Of a stretch of DNA of 36,988 bases, positions 1-9,413 are shown piece after piece (within the stretch, counting starts at the first letter, position 1; each line of letters opens with the position of its first letter). Origin of the DNA: an uncultured Parvularcula sp. (lineage in GTDB: Bacteria; Pseudomonadota; Alphaproteobacteria; Caulobacterales; Parvularculaceae). A program made the translations under genes and the position numbers. The notes below the pieces were generated by a model. The model was not told where the DNA came from. It searched no databases and worked only from the letters and a program-made list of their open reading frames with translations. Location of the stretch: positions 1-36,988 of the forward strand of contig CALFRH010000411.1 of NCBI GenBank assembly GCA_937919225.1, in the 5' to 3' direction.

Positions 1-2
1 CA

Positions 3-2387
<2,385 letters not shown>

Positions 2388-2397
2388 TGCTTCGAAC

Positions 2398-2440
2398 CTA
2401 CAGCATCGGGTGTTCTTATTGAATCAGCCCGATGCTGTAG
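2398..2440. repeat. Hairpin repeat (family B), possible katG terminator
   Basis: A perfect 13-bp inverted repeat, CTACAGCATCGGG and CCCGATGCTGTAG, encloses a 17-nt loop. It lies 10 bp after the katG stop and is followed by AGTTTTATTT, so it can act as a rho-independent terminator. The loop, read on the minus strand, holds GATTCAAT, a core also seen in the hairpin at 18760. This suggests a dispersed palindromic repeat recruited as a terminator. Confidence 0.75.
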
Positions 2441-2508
2441 AGTTTTATTTGTCGCGCGTGCGCCAACTTTCTCTCATCCAAGGTAATCACCCGGCGCGCT
2501 AACCTAAA

Positions 2509-2556
2509 GCACTTCCAGACCAAGTGTATACACTGTTGGCCGTCCGGAAAGACGTT
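2509..2556. repeat. Degenerate hairpin repeat (family A)
   Basis: The stretch GCACTTCCAGACCAAGTG...GTTGGCCGTCCGGAAAGACG resembles the element at 18701-18744, which has the same GACCAAGTG and TTGG blocks at the same spacing. Its centre is a perfect 12-bp palindrome, AGTGTATACACT (2523-2534). It abuts the stop codon of the converging DUF4386 gene. It looks like a decayed copy of the same repeat family. Confidence 0.5.
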
Positions 2557-2557
2557 C

Positions 2558-3250
2558 TTAAACGGAACGACCTTGCTGAGGGGTCCAATGATCCAGATTC
2601 ACCCCCGCAATGATCAGCCACAGCATCAATGAAACATAAGCGAGACCATTAAAGGCAGCGTAGGCCGGGAACATGAGGTCAGACAGGGGCGGCGCAACAT
2701 ATATGGCACTTGCCCCAATCGCCGCACCGACGGATGCCAGAACCCCATAGCCCGCAAGCCATCGGGGAATCATCCGACTATGGAAGAAAAGCGCAAAACT
2801 GATCGCCGCCGCAACGGAAGTTGCAATAAGGCCATAGTGAAATGTGTCGAAGTCATAGGCAATCACCGCCTCAGCAATCGACACCAAATCACTTCCCCCA
2901 CCCTCCTTGAGCAAGGTGCCCCTCATCCCGCCTGTGTGATAGAGGGTGAAACCGGTCGCCACGACCGCCGCCAATTTCAACAGGGTTGCGACCATCGCCA
3001 GCAACCTATTGATCGGCACCAAGAGGAGATAAAAGGCCACCACCCCCACAAGGCCTATAATGATCGTCCCCCAATGGGTCAGAGACCGGCTCCATAACAT
3101 CCCAGCCAGCCCGTCTTTACCGCCCTCCTCTGCAGCGGTGGTGAGGAGACCATCATCACTCAACATCCCTTGAAGAATGGCGAGGCCAAATGCCGCCAAC
3201 ATCGTAAGACCCGCAACACGGGCTATCGCCTTGAGCCCAGGCTTCATCAT
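2558..3250 (-). CDS. DUF4386-like integral membrane protein
   Basis: About 230 residues with six or so hydrophobic segments and short loops, so an inner-membrane protein. The C-terminal part (FHYGLIATSVAAAISFALFFHSRMIP, then a Gly/Ala-rich helix) matches my memory of the DUF4386 family, whose function is not known. The ORF track starts at 3268, but the ATGATG at 3250 is preceded by CAGGGAG at good spacing, so I start there. It converges on katG with two hairpin repeats between. Two inverted repeats lie upstream and may control it. No enzymatic residues can be pointed to. Confidence 0.8.
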   Translation of the reverse strand: MMKPGLKAIARVAGLTMLAAFGLAILQGMLSDDGLLTTAAEEGGKDGLAGMLWSRSLTHWGTIIIGLVGVVAFYLLLVPINRLLAMVATLLKLAAVVATGFTLYHTGGMRGTLLKEGGGSDLVSIAEAVIAYDFDTFHYGLIATSVAAAISFALFFHSRMIPRWLAGYGVLASVGAAIGASAIYVAPPLSDLMFPAYAAFNGLAYVSLMLWLIIAGVNLDHWTPQQGRSV

Positions 3251-3320
3251 GATCAGCTCCCTGCACACTAATCGACCGAACCGCCATCACAAGCGGCGAC
3301 GGCGGGTCTGATGGTTTAAC

Positions 3321-3336
3321 GTCATATCATTATGAC
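3321..3336. promoter_or_regulatory. Operator-like perfect inverted repeat
   Basis: GTCATATCATTATGAC is a perfect inverted repeat with 6-bp arms and a 4-nt spacer. It lies about 70 bp upstream of the DUF4386 start in an otherwise gene-free gap. The size fits a dimeric helix-turn-helix regulator site, but no regulator can be assigned. Confidence 0.4.
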
Positions 3337-3359
3337 TATTCGCGAGTGATCATTTAGGT

Positions 3360-3388
3360 ATCCAATCGGCGGTTACTAGACATTGGAT
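3360..3388. promoter_or_regulatory. Second inverted repeat upstream of the DUF4386 gene
   Basis: ATCCAAT and ATTGGAT form perfect 7-bp arms separated by 15 nt. It sits 24 bp from the 16-bp palindrome, in the 229-bp gap between the DUF4386 start and the LysR stop. It could be an operator or a weak RNA stem. Confidence 0.3.
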
Positions 3389-3428
3389 CGGAGACACCGG
3401 CTCACGCGCGAAAGACAGAGACTCTATC

Positions 3429-3452
3429 GCATCGGGCTTGAGTCAATCAGGG
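3429..3452. repeat. Decayed family-B hairpin half-site
   Basis: GCATCGGGCTTGAGTCAATCAGGG resembles one arm plus loop of the 2398-2440 hairpin read on its minus strand (GCATCGGGCTGATTCAATAAG). No matching second arm is present. It may be a fragment of the same repeat family; chance similarity is possible. Confidence 0.3.
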
Positions 3453-3479
3453 CGCAAATTCTTCAAGGCCGCTCGGCGT

Positions 3480-4367
3480 TTATCGTAAAACCGCACGAAC
3501 AGTTTCAACGAAAGCGTCCGTCACGGCAGACTGCAAATCGCTTCGACGAATGATGGCCCTGCGCACAAACGCATCAGCATCTTCAAGCGCCAACTGTACC
3601 ACGCCAGGGACATCCGCATTGACTGAGTTCGCCGCCACCAACGCCACGCCAATCCCCTCTGCGACCAACTCGCTGACCAACTCACTGGACGAGGATTGGT
3701 GCACAATATGAGGATAGGACCCAATGCGACGAACAAACTGCGCGATACTGAGCATATATCCCGTTTCGCGACTGGCGATTGCCCAAACAAAAGGCTCCCG
3801 CCACAACTCAGCAACCGACACCCGTTGACGCGTCGCCATGGCATGATCGGAGGGGACAATGGCGACAATCGGGGTCTCATCGATAACGGAGACGTCCAAC
3901 GTATCAAGATCAGCTGGAATCGGCGGACACCCCAGCGCTATATCATAGGTATAGTTCGCCACCCCGCGGGCAAGCATCAGGGTACTGCCGATTCGGGTTT
4001 CGATAATCACGCCAGGCCGTTCACGGTGCATGATCGCCAGAGCGCGGGGGAGGAGATCATGGATAAAGTCGTCGGTGAAGCCGATCACCAGACGCCCGGT
4101 CTCCCCACTGGCCGCCCGCCTTACATCATGGATCGCCCGCTGCTCGTCGGCGATCATTTTCCGGGCTGATTCTAAAAGAACCTGCCCCGACGATGTCAGC
4201 GAGATACGGCGCTTTCCCCGTACGAAGAGTTGCACGCCCAACTCTTCCTCGAGTTTTTTGACCTGAAGGCTCAGAGGGGGCTGAGAGACGGCTAATCGTT
4301 CAGCTGCCCGACGAAAACTCATCTCTTCAGCAACAGCCACAAAATATCTTAGCTGTCGCAAGTCCAT
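3480..4367 (-). CDS. LysR-family transcriptional regulator
   Basis: 295 residues, the standard LysR length. The N-terminal winged helix-turn-helix is clear (MDLRQLRYFVAVAEEMSFRR, then AAERLAVSQPPLSLQVKKLE), followed by a periplasmic-binding-protein-like effector domain from about residue 90. It starts 64 bp downstream of the fumarylacetoacetase-like stop on the same strand and could be co-transcribed with the tyrosine operon or have its own promoter. An inverted repeat directly upstream of its start may be an autoregulatory site. The effector-domain style recalls CatR/BenM-type regulators of aromatic catabolism, but the ligand cannot be read from sequence. Confidence 0.93.
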   Translation of the reverse strand: MDLRQLRYFVAVAEEMSFRRAAERLAVSQPPLSLQVKKLEEELGVQLFVRGKRRISLTSSGQVLLESARKMIADEQRAIHDVRRAASGETGRLVIGFTDDFIHDLLPRALAIMHRERPGVIIETRIGSTLMLARGVANYTYDIALGCPPIPADLDTLDVSVIDETPIVAIVPSDHAMATRQRVSVAELWREPFVWAIASRETGYMLSIAQFVRRIGSYPHIVHQSSSSELVSELVAEGIGVALVAANSVNADVPGVVQLALEDADAFVRRAIIRRSDLQSAVTDAFVETVRAVLR

Positions 4368-4368
4368 G

Positions 4369-4404
4369 ATCGTTCGCCGCTAAATCTTATAAACGGCGAA
4401 TGAT
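4369..4404. promoter_or_regulatory. Inverted repeat at the LysR start
   Basis: ATCGTTCGCCG and CGGCGAATGAT form 11-bp arms with one mismatch, around an AT-rich 14-nt centre. It lies 1 bp upstream of the LysR ATG and 27 bp after the preceding stop. It may be a LysR autoregulatory site or an operon-end stem; no T-tract follows. Confidence 0.4.
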
Positions 4405-4431
4405 ACAGGGTTTGGTTTAAAAGAAAAGCGG

Positions 4432-5451
4432 TCAGCTGGAGGATGCTGAAACCACCTCCTGGTCGATCGCCCCGAAGATGGATTGTCCGTCTGCATTGAC
4501 CATATCGATACGGACGCGGTCGCCAACCTGCATGAAGGGAGTTTTGGGAGCGCCGTCAGCAATCGTTTCGATCATGCGAATCTCGGCGATGCAAGAATAG
4601 CCTCGCCCCCCCGCCGCAACCGGCCTGCCCGAGCCTCCATCTTCATCCTTATTAGACACAGTGCCGGAGCCAATGATGGTTCCAGCGCATAAATCCCTCG
4701 TCTTTGCCGCATGGGCAACAAGGTCAGCGAGGGTGAAGGTCGCATCCTCCGCCGCCTCCACGCGGCCAAAGGGCTCCCCGCGATAATCCACCCGCAAGGG
4801 CAAGTGAATAAGACTATTCTGCCAAGCATCACCCAGCTCATTGGGCGTGACAGCGACGGGCGAAAAAGCACTTGCCGGCTTTGACTGGAAGAAGCCGAAG
4901 CCTTTGGCGAGTTCGCCGGGGATCAACCCCCGCAGCGAAACATCGTTCACCAACATGATGAGCTTGATGTACCCCGCGGCCGCCTCAGGCGTGACCCCCA
5001 TGGGAACGTCGTCTGTGATAACGGCGATTTCACCTTCCATGTCGCACCCCCAAGCAGGATCGCCGAGGGGGATGGGATCTCGCGGCGCTAAAAAGCTGTC
5101 GGAGCCTCCCTGATACATAAGAGGGTCCGTGTAGAAACTCTCTGGCACTTCAGCGCCCCTCGCCTTTCGGACGAGCTCCACATGGTTGATATAGGCCGAC
5201 CCATCAGCCCACTGATAAGCGCGCGGCAAAGGACTATGGGCGGCCGCCTGATCAAAGGGCTTTCCTTCCACCTCACCCGCGGCAAGCTGGGCCGCTATCG
5301 CCTCAAGCTGGGGCGCAGCCGCAGCCCAATCGTCAAGCGCTGCCTGCATAGTCGGCGCCACGCCGGATGCATCGACATAGTGGACCAGATCGTTGGAGAC
5401 GACCACCAACCGCCCATCGCGGCTACCATCTTTGAGTGTGGCTAGCTTCAT
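4432..5451 (-). CDS. Fumarylacetoacetate hydrolase family protein (probable fumarylacetoacetase)
   Basis: 339 residues. The C-terminal two thirds carry the FAH fold: DMEGEIAVITDDVPMG supplies acidic metal ligands, and GFGFFQSKPASAFSPVAVTP and GTVSNKDEDGG fit the active-site region. In tyrosine breakdown this enzyme splits fumarylacetoacetate into fumarate and acetoacetate. Being the last gene of the hpd operon supports that role over other FAH-family hydrolases. The start has AAAGGA at good spacing and lies 4 bp after the VOC stop. The operon lacks homogentisate dioxygenase and maleylacetoacetate isomerase, which would have to be encoded elsewhere. Confidence 0.9.
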   Translation of the reverse strand: MKLATLKDGSRDGRLVVVSNDLVHYVDASGVAPTMQAALDDWAAAAPQLEAIAAQLAAGEVEGKPFDQAAAHSPLPRAYQWADGSAYINHVELVRKARGAEVPESFYTDPLMYQGGSDSFLAPRDPIPLGDPAWGCDMEGEIAVITDDVPMGVTPEAAAGYIKLIMLVNDVSLRGLIPGELAKGFGFFQSKPASAFSPVAVTPNELGDAWQNSLIHLPLRVDYRGEPFGRVEAAEDATFTLADLVAHAAKTRDLCAGTIIGSGTVSNKDEDGGSGRPVAAGGRGYSCIAEIRMIETIADGAPKTPFMQVGDRVRIDMVNADGQSIFGAIDQEVVSASSS

Positions 5452-5455
5452 GGGG

Positions 5456-6034
5456 TTAGTCCTTTACCGTTGCCGGGGCCGCGTTATAGTCCGCCCGCGC
5501 CTTTTCATGGAGCCACGCGGCATGCTGGGGCGCCTTTTTTGTCCGGCTCCACTCTTCCAACATGTCGGGCGCCACCCTTTTTAGTTCAGTCAATTCCTCC
5601 GGTGTGCCCGTATTACACGCCAGCTCCAGCCGGTGCCCGTTAGGATCGAAGAAATAGATAGACTTGAAAATCCCGTGATTGGTCGGCCCGATCACCTCGT
5701 GCCCCGCCGCCTCGATCCGTGCTTTCGCCGCCATGAGATCATCCAGGCCCTCAACCTCAAAGGCGATATGCTGCACCCAAGCGGGGGTGTTCCCATCCCG
5801 TCCCATTGTGGGCTGCTGTGGCAGTTCGAAAAAGGCGAGCACATTTCCTGCGCCTGCGTCCAAAAACACATGCATGTAGGGGTCCGGCTCCCCGGTGGAG
5901 GGCACCTCATCCTCTGAAAAAGCCAGGAGGAACTCCATCCCCAAGAGAGACTGATAGAACTCCACCGTCTCTTTCGCATCATGGCAGCGATAGGCCACAT
6001 GATGGATCCGGGTAATCGCGGGGGCGCCGGTCAT
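5456..6034 (-). CDS. VOC-superfamily protein in the tyrosine operon
   Basis: 192 residues of the vicinal-oxygen-chelate (glyoxalase/dioxygenase) superfamily. Two babababa modules are visible: [20 protein letters not shown] begins the first and [19 protein letters not shown] the second. Likely metal ligands are the histidines of IHHVAY and VQHIAF and the Glu of HRLELA. The C-terminal 40 residues extend beyond the core. It overlaps the hpd stop by 4 bp (ATGA), so it is translationally coupled to hpd. It takes the place where homogentisate dioxygenase might be expected, though that enzyme is a cupin, so no specific reaction can be assigned. Confidence 0.88.
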   Translation of the reverse strand: MTGAPAITRIHHVAYRCHDAKETVEFYQSLLGMEFLLAFSEDEVPSTGEPDPYMHVFLDAGAGNVLAFFELPQQPTMGRDGNTPAWVQHIAFEVEGLDDLMAAKARIEAAGHEVIGPTNHGIFKSIYFFDPNGHRLELACNTGTPEELTELKRVAPDMLEEWSRTKKAPQHAAWLHEKARADYNAAPATVKD

Positions 6035-7116
6035 GCGTCTTCCTTTACGTTCAACACACCCCGATTGATCTGATCACGCTCAATGCTTTCAAACAGGGCT
6101 TTGAAATTGCCTTCGCCAAAGCCGTCATCGCCCTTACGCTGAATAAATTCGAAGAACACAGGTCCGAGCACGGTTTCAGAGAAAATTTGGAGGAGAAGCC
6201 GCGGGTGCCCCCCTTCTGTGGTCCCATCGGCGAGCAAACCGCGGGACTGAAGGGCCCCAATATCTTCACCATGCCCCGGCAGGCGCGTGTCCAACATTTC
6301 GTAGTAGGTATCGGGCGGCGGGGTCATGAATTTTACCCCCAATTTTTTGAGGTTATCCCATACGCCGAGAAGGTTGTTGCAAGAGAAAGCAATATGCTGG
6401 ATCCCCTCCCCACCGAAATCGCGGAGATATTCCTCAATCTGGCCTTTGCCGCCCTCGCCCTCTTCATTAAGGGGAATACGGATTTTCCCGTCCGGCGCGG
6501 TCAAGGCCTTTGACGTCAAACCGGTATATTCACCTTTAATGTCGAAGAACCTAATCTCCTGGAAATTGAAAAGGCGCTCATAATAGTCTGCCCAATAGGC
6601 CATCCGCCCCCCATACACATTGTGGGTCAGATGATCGATGATTTCGAGCCCAGCGCCTGCTGGATGATGCTCTACCCCATCGAAATATTCAAAATCGATG
6701 TCATAGATCGACAGATCTTTTCCGTACCGATCAATGAGATAAATGATAGCGCCCCCGATCCCGCGAATGGCGGGCAGCTTGAGTTCCATCGGCCCTACCG
6801 GAATATCAACAGGCTCCGCCCCTTTGGCGAGAAGGTCTTCATACGCCTTTGATGCATTCCGTACACGAAACCCCATGCCGCAGGCGGAAGGCCCATGTTC
6901 ACGCGCAAAGAACGCCGCGGCGGATCCCGGCTCATAATTCGCAATGAGGTTGATCTCCCCTTGGCGCCAAAGGGTCACATCTTTCGAACGATGCTTCGCC
7001 ACGGCGATAAAGCCCATGGCTTCGAACACAGGCTCCAACACCCCTTTTTCCGGTGCGGAGAATTCGATGAACTCAAACCCGTCCAGCCCCGCTGGATTGT
7101 CAAATAAGTCCGCCAT
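6031..7116 (-). CDS. hpd: 4-hydroxyphenylpyruvate dioxygenase
   Basis: Converts 4-hydroxyphenylpyruvate to homogentisate, the committed step of aerobic tyrosine breakdown. It is of the Pseudomonas type at about 361 residues. The Fe(II) site is visible: His in [14 protein letters not shown], His in [10 protein letters not shown], and Glu in [20 protein letters not shown]. Substrate-pocket stretches [17 protein letters not shown] and KIRIPLNEE are conserved. The track starts at 7125, but AGAGGA abuts that ATG. The ATG at 7116 has correct spacing and gives the usual MADLFDNP start. It is first in an operon with the VOC and FAH-like genes, opposite a MarR regulator. Confidence 0.97.
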   Translation of the reverse strand: MADLFDNPAGLDGFEFIEFSAPEKGVLEPVFEAMGFIAVAKHRSKDVTLWRQGEINLIANYEPGSAAAFFAREHGPSACGMGFRVRNASKAYEDLLAKGAEPVDIPVGPMELKLPAIRGIGGAIIYLIDRYGKDLSIYDIDFEYFDGVEHHPAGAGLEIIDHLTHNVYGGRMAYWADYYERLFNFQEIRFFDIKGEYTGLTSKALTAPDGKIRIPLNEEGEGGKGQIEEYLRDFGGEGIQHIAFSCNNLLGVWDNLKKLGVKFMTPPPDTYYEMLDTRLPGHGEDIGALQSRGLLADGTTEGGHPRLLLQIFSETVLGPVFFEFIQRKGDDGFGEGNFKALFESIERDQINRGVLNVKEDA

Positions 7117-7149
7117 GGGTCGCATTCCTCTGGGTGTGGTGATGAAATA

Positions 7150-7187
7150 TAGTTTCTTATGTAACTAGTTGTATCTCCCGATGCAAC
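7150..7187. promoter_or_regulatory. Two abutting palindromes in the hpd/MarR divergent promoter
   Basis: The first site, TAGTTTCTTATGTAACTA (7150-7167), is an imperfect palindrome with 7 of 9 positions symmetric. The second, GTTGTATC-TCCC-GATGCAAC (7168-7187), matches at 7 of 8 arm positions. They lie end to end between the hpd start and the MarR gene. Size and place fit a MarR-family operator pair controlling both directions. That the local MarR protein binds here is an inference. Confidence 0.55.
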
Positions 7188-7223
7188 CCCATAAAGGTGA
7201 CGCGTCTTGAATTGGAACAGCCC

Positions 7224-7682
7224 ATGGCCCCCACCGCCTCCCTGCGCCTCAGCGAGTTTTTGCCTTATCGCCTGTCGGTTTTGTCCAACACGATCTCCCG
7301 CGGGATTGCGGCGATCTATGATGAGGAGTTCGGCCTCACCATTTGGCAGTGGCGGGTAATGGCGGTTCTTGGTGAGACCGAAGGGCTTGCCGCGGTGGAC
7401 GTGACCGAGCGGACGGCGATGGATAAGGTGGCCGTCAGCCGCGCCGTGTCGGGGCTCATCGAAGCGGGGTATGTTGAACGTCACGCCGCCCAAGGGGACG
7501 GCCGCATGTCTCTCCTCCACCTCACCGCGGCGGGGAAAGAAACATATGAAAAGATCGTCCCCCTCGCCCAGGCCTATGAGGAAAAACTGCTAGAAGGGCT
7601 CGGGACCACAGACCTTAAAACGCTGCTGCAGCTGCTCGACGCCCTCGCAGACAAGGCAGCGCCAGATCGACGATTGTGGTAG
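7224..7682 (+). CDS. MarR-family transcriptional regulator, probable tyrosine-operon regulator
   Basis: About 152 residues with the MarR winged helix: TIWQWRVMAVLGETEGLAAV, the recognition helix region TAMDKVAVSRAVSGLIEAGYVER, and the wing DGRMSLLHLTAAG. The track starts at the GTG at 7197. The ATG at 7224, preceded by TTGGAAC, gives a start typical of the family, so I prefer it. It is divergent from hpd with twin palindromes between, so it probably represses the tyrosine operon and itself, with a pathway intermediate such as homogentisate or 4-hydroxyphenylpyruvate as inducer. The ligand is inferred from context only. Confidence 0.9.
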   Translation: MAPTASLRLSEFLPYRLSVLSNTISRGIAAIYDEEFGLTIWQWRVMAVLGETEGLAAVDVTERTAMDKVAVSRAVSGLIEAGYVERHAAQGDGRMSLLHLTAAGKETYEKIVPLAQAYEEKLLEGLGTTDLKTLLQLLDALADKAAPDRRLW

Positions 7683-7691
7683 GGGGACGGG

Positions 7692-8648
7692 CTACACGAC
7701 CCGGTCCGGCGGTGTCATACCACCGGTGATCGCTACGAGATTCGCCAACACCTTTGCCCCCATCGCCTGTCGAGCTTCCGCCGTACTCGATCCAATATGG
7801 GGCAGCAACGTCGCGTTGGGTAGATCACAATAGCGGGGATCGAGCTGCGGCTCCCCCGCATAAACGTCGAGCCCAATGGCGCTGATATGCCCCGACTGCG
7901 CAGCCGCGATGACGGCGCTATCATCCACCAAGTCTCCCCGAGCGGTATTGATCAAGACCACCCCTTTTTTCATCATCTCAATTGTCTGCCTATTGATGAT
8001 ATGACGGGTCGCATCCGTGGAAGGGGCGTGAAGGCTGAGAATATCACTGACCGCCCAAAACTGTTCAAGTGAAGCGATCGGTACGGAATAGTCGTCGACC
8101 GGGCCTCGCCCCCGGTGATCGTAGTGGACGACCTTCAGACCAAAGGCGACCGCCCGCTTCGCCACCGCCGCGCCGATCCGGCCATACCCCAAAAGGCCTA
8201 GCGTACGCCCCTGAAGGCCGATCCCCATCACATGGTCAGGTCGCCATCCCGCCCAGCGCCCACCGCGCAGGTCCGCTTCCGCCTCGGATGCCCCACGGGT
8301 CGCGGATAAGATGAGGTGCACCGCCAAGTCCGCCGTCGCATCGGTCAGCACGTCGGGCGTGTTGGTCACTATCAGCCCTCTGTCCCGCGCGGCGCTCAAG
8401 TCGATATGGTCGAGCCCAACCGAATAGCTGGCAAGGCCCCTCACCGACGCGGGTAGGGATGCGATCACGGCCGCGTCAAACCGATCCCCTGGACAAGGCA
8501 CAATCGCCACCGCCCCGTCCGCGGCAGCAAGAAAGTCAGCGCGAACCGGTCGCGCCGACACCGTGATCAGGTCAAACTGGTCTGCGAGGCTTTGATGAAC
8601 ATCAAGAGGCAGCGCCTGCGTAAGAATAATGCGTGGTTTTTGGGGCAT
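7692..8648 (-). CDS. D-isomer-specific 2-hydroxyacid dehydrogenase (glyoxylate/hydroxypyruvate reductase-like)
   Basis: 318 residues, NAD(P)-dependent. The Rossmann motif GLLGYGRIGAAVAKR lies near residue 150. The catalytic Arg is in NTARGDLVDD, the Glu in DVYAGEPQLDP and the His in LPHIGSSTAEAR, the complete family triad. The nucleotide loop after beta-2 reads HYDHRGRG, whose basic residues suggest NADPH preference. Substrate is probably glyoxylate, hydroxypyruvate or another short 2-ketoacid. Reduction of 4-hydroxyphenylpyruvate is conceivable given the neighbours but unsupported. It converges on the MarR gene with a 9-bp gap and diverges from the 2OG dioxygenase. Confidence 0.92.
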   Translation of the reverse strand: MPQKPRIILTQALPLDVHQSLADQFDLITVSARPVRADFLAAADGAVAIVPCPGDRFDAAVIASLPASVRGLASYSVGLDHIDLSAARDRGLIVTNTPDVLTDATADLAVHLILSATRGASEAEADLRGGRWAGWRPDHVMGIGLQGRTLGLLGYGRIGAAVAKRAVAFGLKVVHYDHRGRGPVDDYSVPIASLEQFWAVSDILSLHAPSTDATRHIINRQTIEMMKKGVVLINTARGDLVDDSAVIAAAQSGHISAIGLDVYAGEPQLDPRYCDLPNATLLPHIGSSTAEARQAMGAKVLANLVAITGGMTPPDRVV

Positions 8649-8762
8649 GGGGTTTACGGATTACACCTAATCGGCGAGGCGGGCCACCACCCGGCCAAAG
8701 CGCGACCAAAGACAGCGGCGAAGAGGATTGCGAGCCGGCAAGCCAAGGCGCATATAGCCGCC

Positions 8763-9413
8763 ATGAGCGCACCCCAAACATCCAATCCAGCCAAGCTATT
8801 GGCCCATTGGGACCCCGAGCCGGGGATCGCTGCCTTTCACGAAGATTGGGAGGCGCTTGAGGGGGATTCTTACGTGACCGAGGGGTATCGCAGCCGCCGG
8901 TACGCGGTCATGCGCTTTGCCAACGGCACCCTTGCCCCCCTGCCCCTTGAGCCCCATTTTCAGCAAAAGGCGCACAACCCCCTTTTCGGCGGCCGCTACC
9001 GTCAGTTCGCACCCATTAGCGACGCGTTTTTAGAAAGCCCAAGCCTGCACGCCCTTGTCCAAAAAATGGTTACAACGACCAAGGTACAAGATGCGACCTG
9101 GCGGCTGCAATTGCACCAGTTTCGAATCATGGCCCCCGGCGATCCGACACCAGAGGGTTTTCACCGAGATGGTGCCGACTTTACCCTCATTATGATGATT
9201 AAATCACAAAATGTGACGGGTGGCGAAACGCTGATTGGCACCGATGACACCCCCAATCCTACCTACACCGCGACGCTCAACCGTCCGGGTGAGGCCCTAT
9301 TCCTTGATGACCGGCACTATAAGCACAAGACATCACCGATCGATGCACAGGACCCTCAGCATCCGGCTTTTCGGGATACGTTCGTTATGACGATGCAACG
9401 GCAAGACGCATAA
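8763..9413 (+). CDS. 2OG-Fe(II) dioxygenase family protein
   Basis: 216 residues from the ATG at 8763. The track ORF at 8592 runs antisense into the neighbouring dehydrogenase and its first 57 residues look non-coding. The core matches the 2OG-Fe dioxygenase family that includes free amino-acid hydroxylases such as isoleucine 4-hydroxylase: LQLHQFRIMAPGD, then the metal HxD in EGFHRDGADFTLIMMI, GGETLIG, and the distal His in HYKHKTSPI. The expected product is a hydroxylated amino acid or peptide side chain; the substrate is unknown. Its 3' end overlaps the convergent glycosyltransferase by 29 bp. Confidence 0.85.
   Translation: MSAPQTSNPAKLLAHWDPEPGIAAFHEDWEALEGDSYVTEGYRSRRYAVMRFANGTLAPLPLEPHFQQKAHNPLFGGRYRQFAPISDAFLESPSLHALVQKMVTTTKVQDATWRLQLHQFRIMAPGDPTPEGFHRDGADFTLIMMIKSQNVTGGETLIGTDDTPNPTYTATLNRPGEALFLDDRHYKHKTSPIDAQDPQHPAFRDTFVMTMQRQDA

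Noticed and set aside
5456-6034. Naming the VOC protein homogentisate dioxygenase (hmgA)
   Set aside because: Known HmgA enzymes are cupins of about 400 residues or more; this is a 192-residue VOC protein, so only a loose hypothesis is justified.
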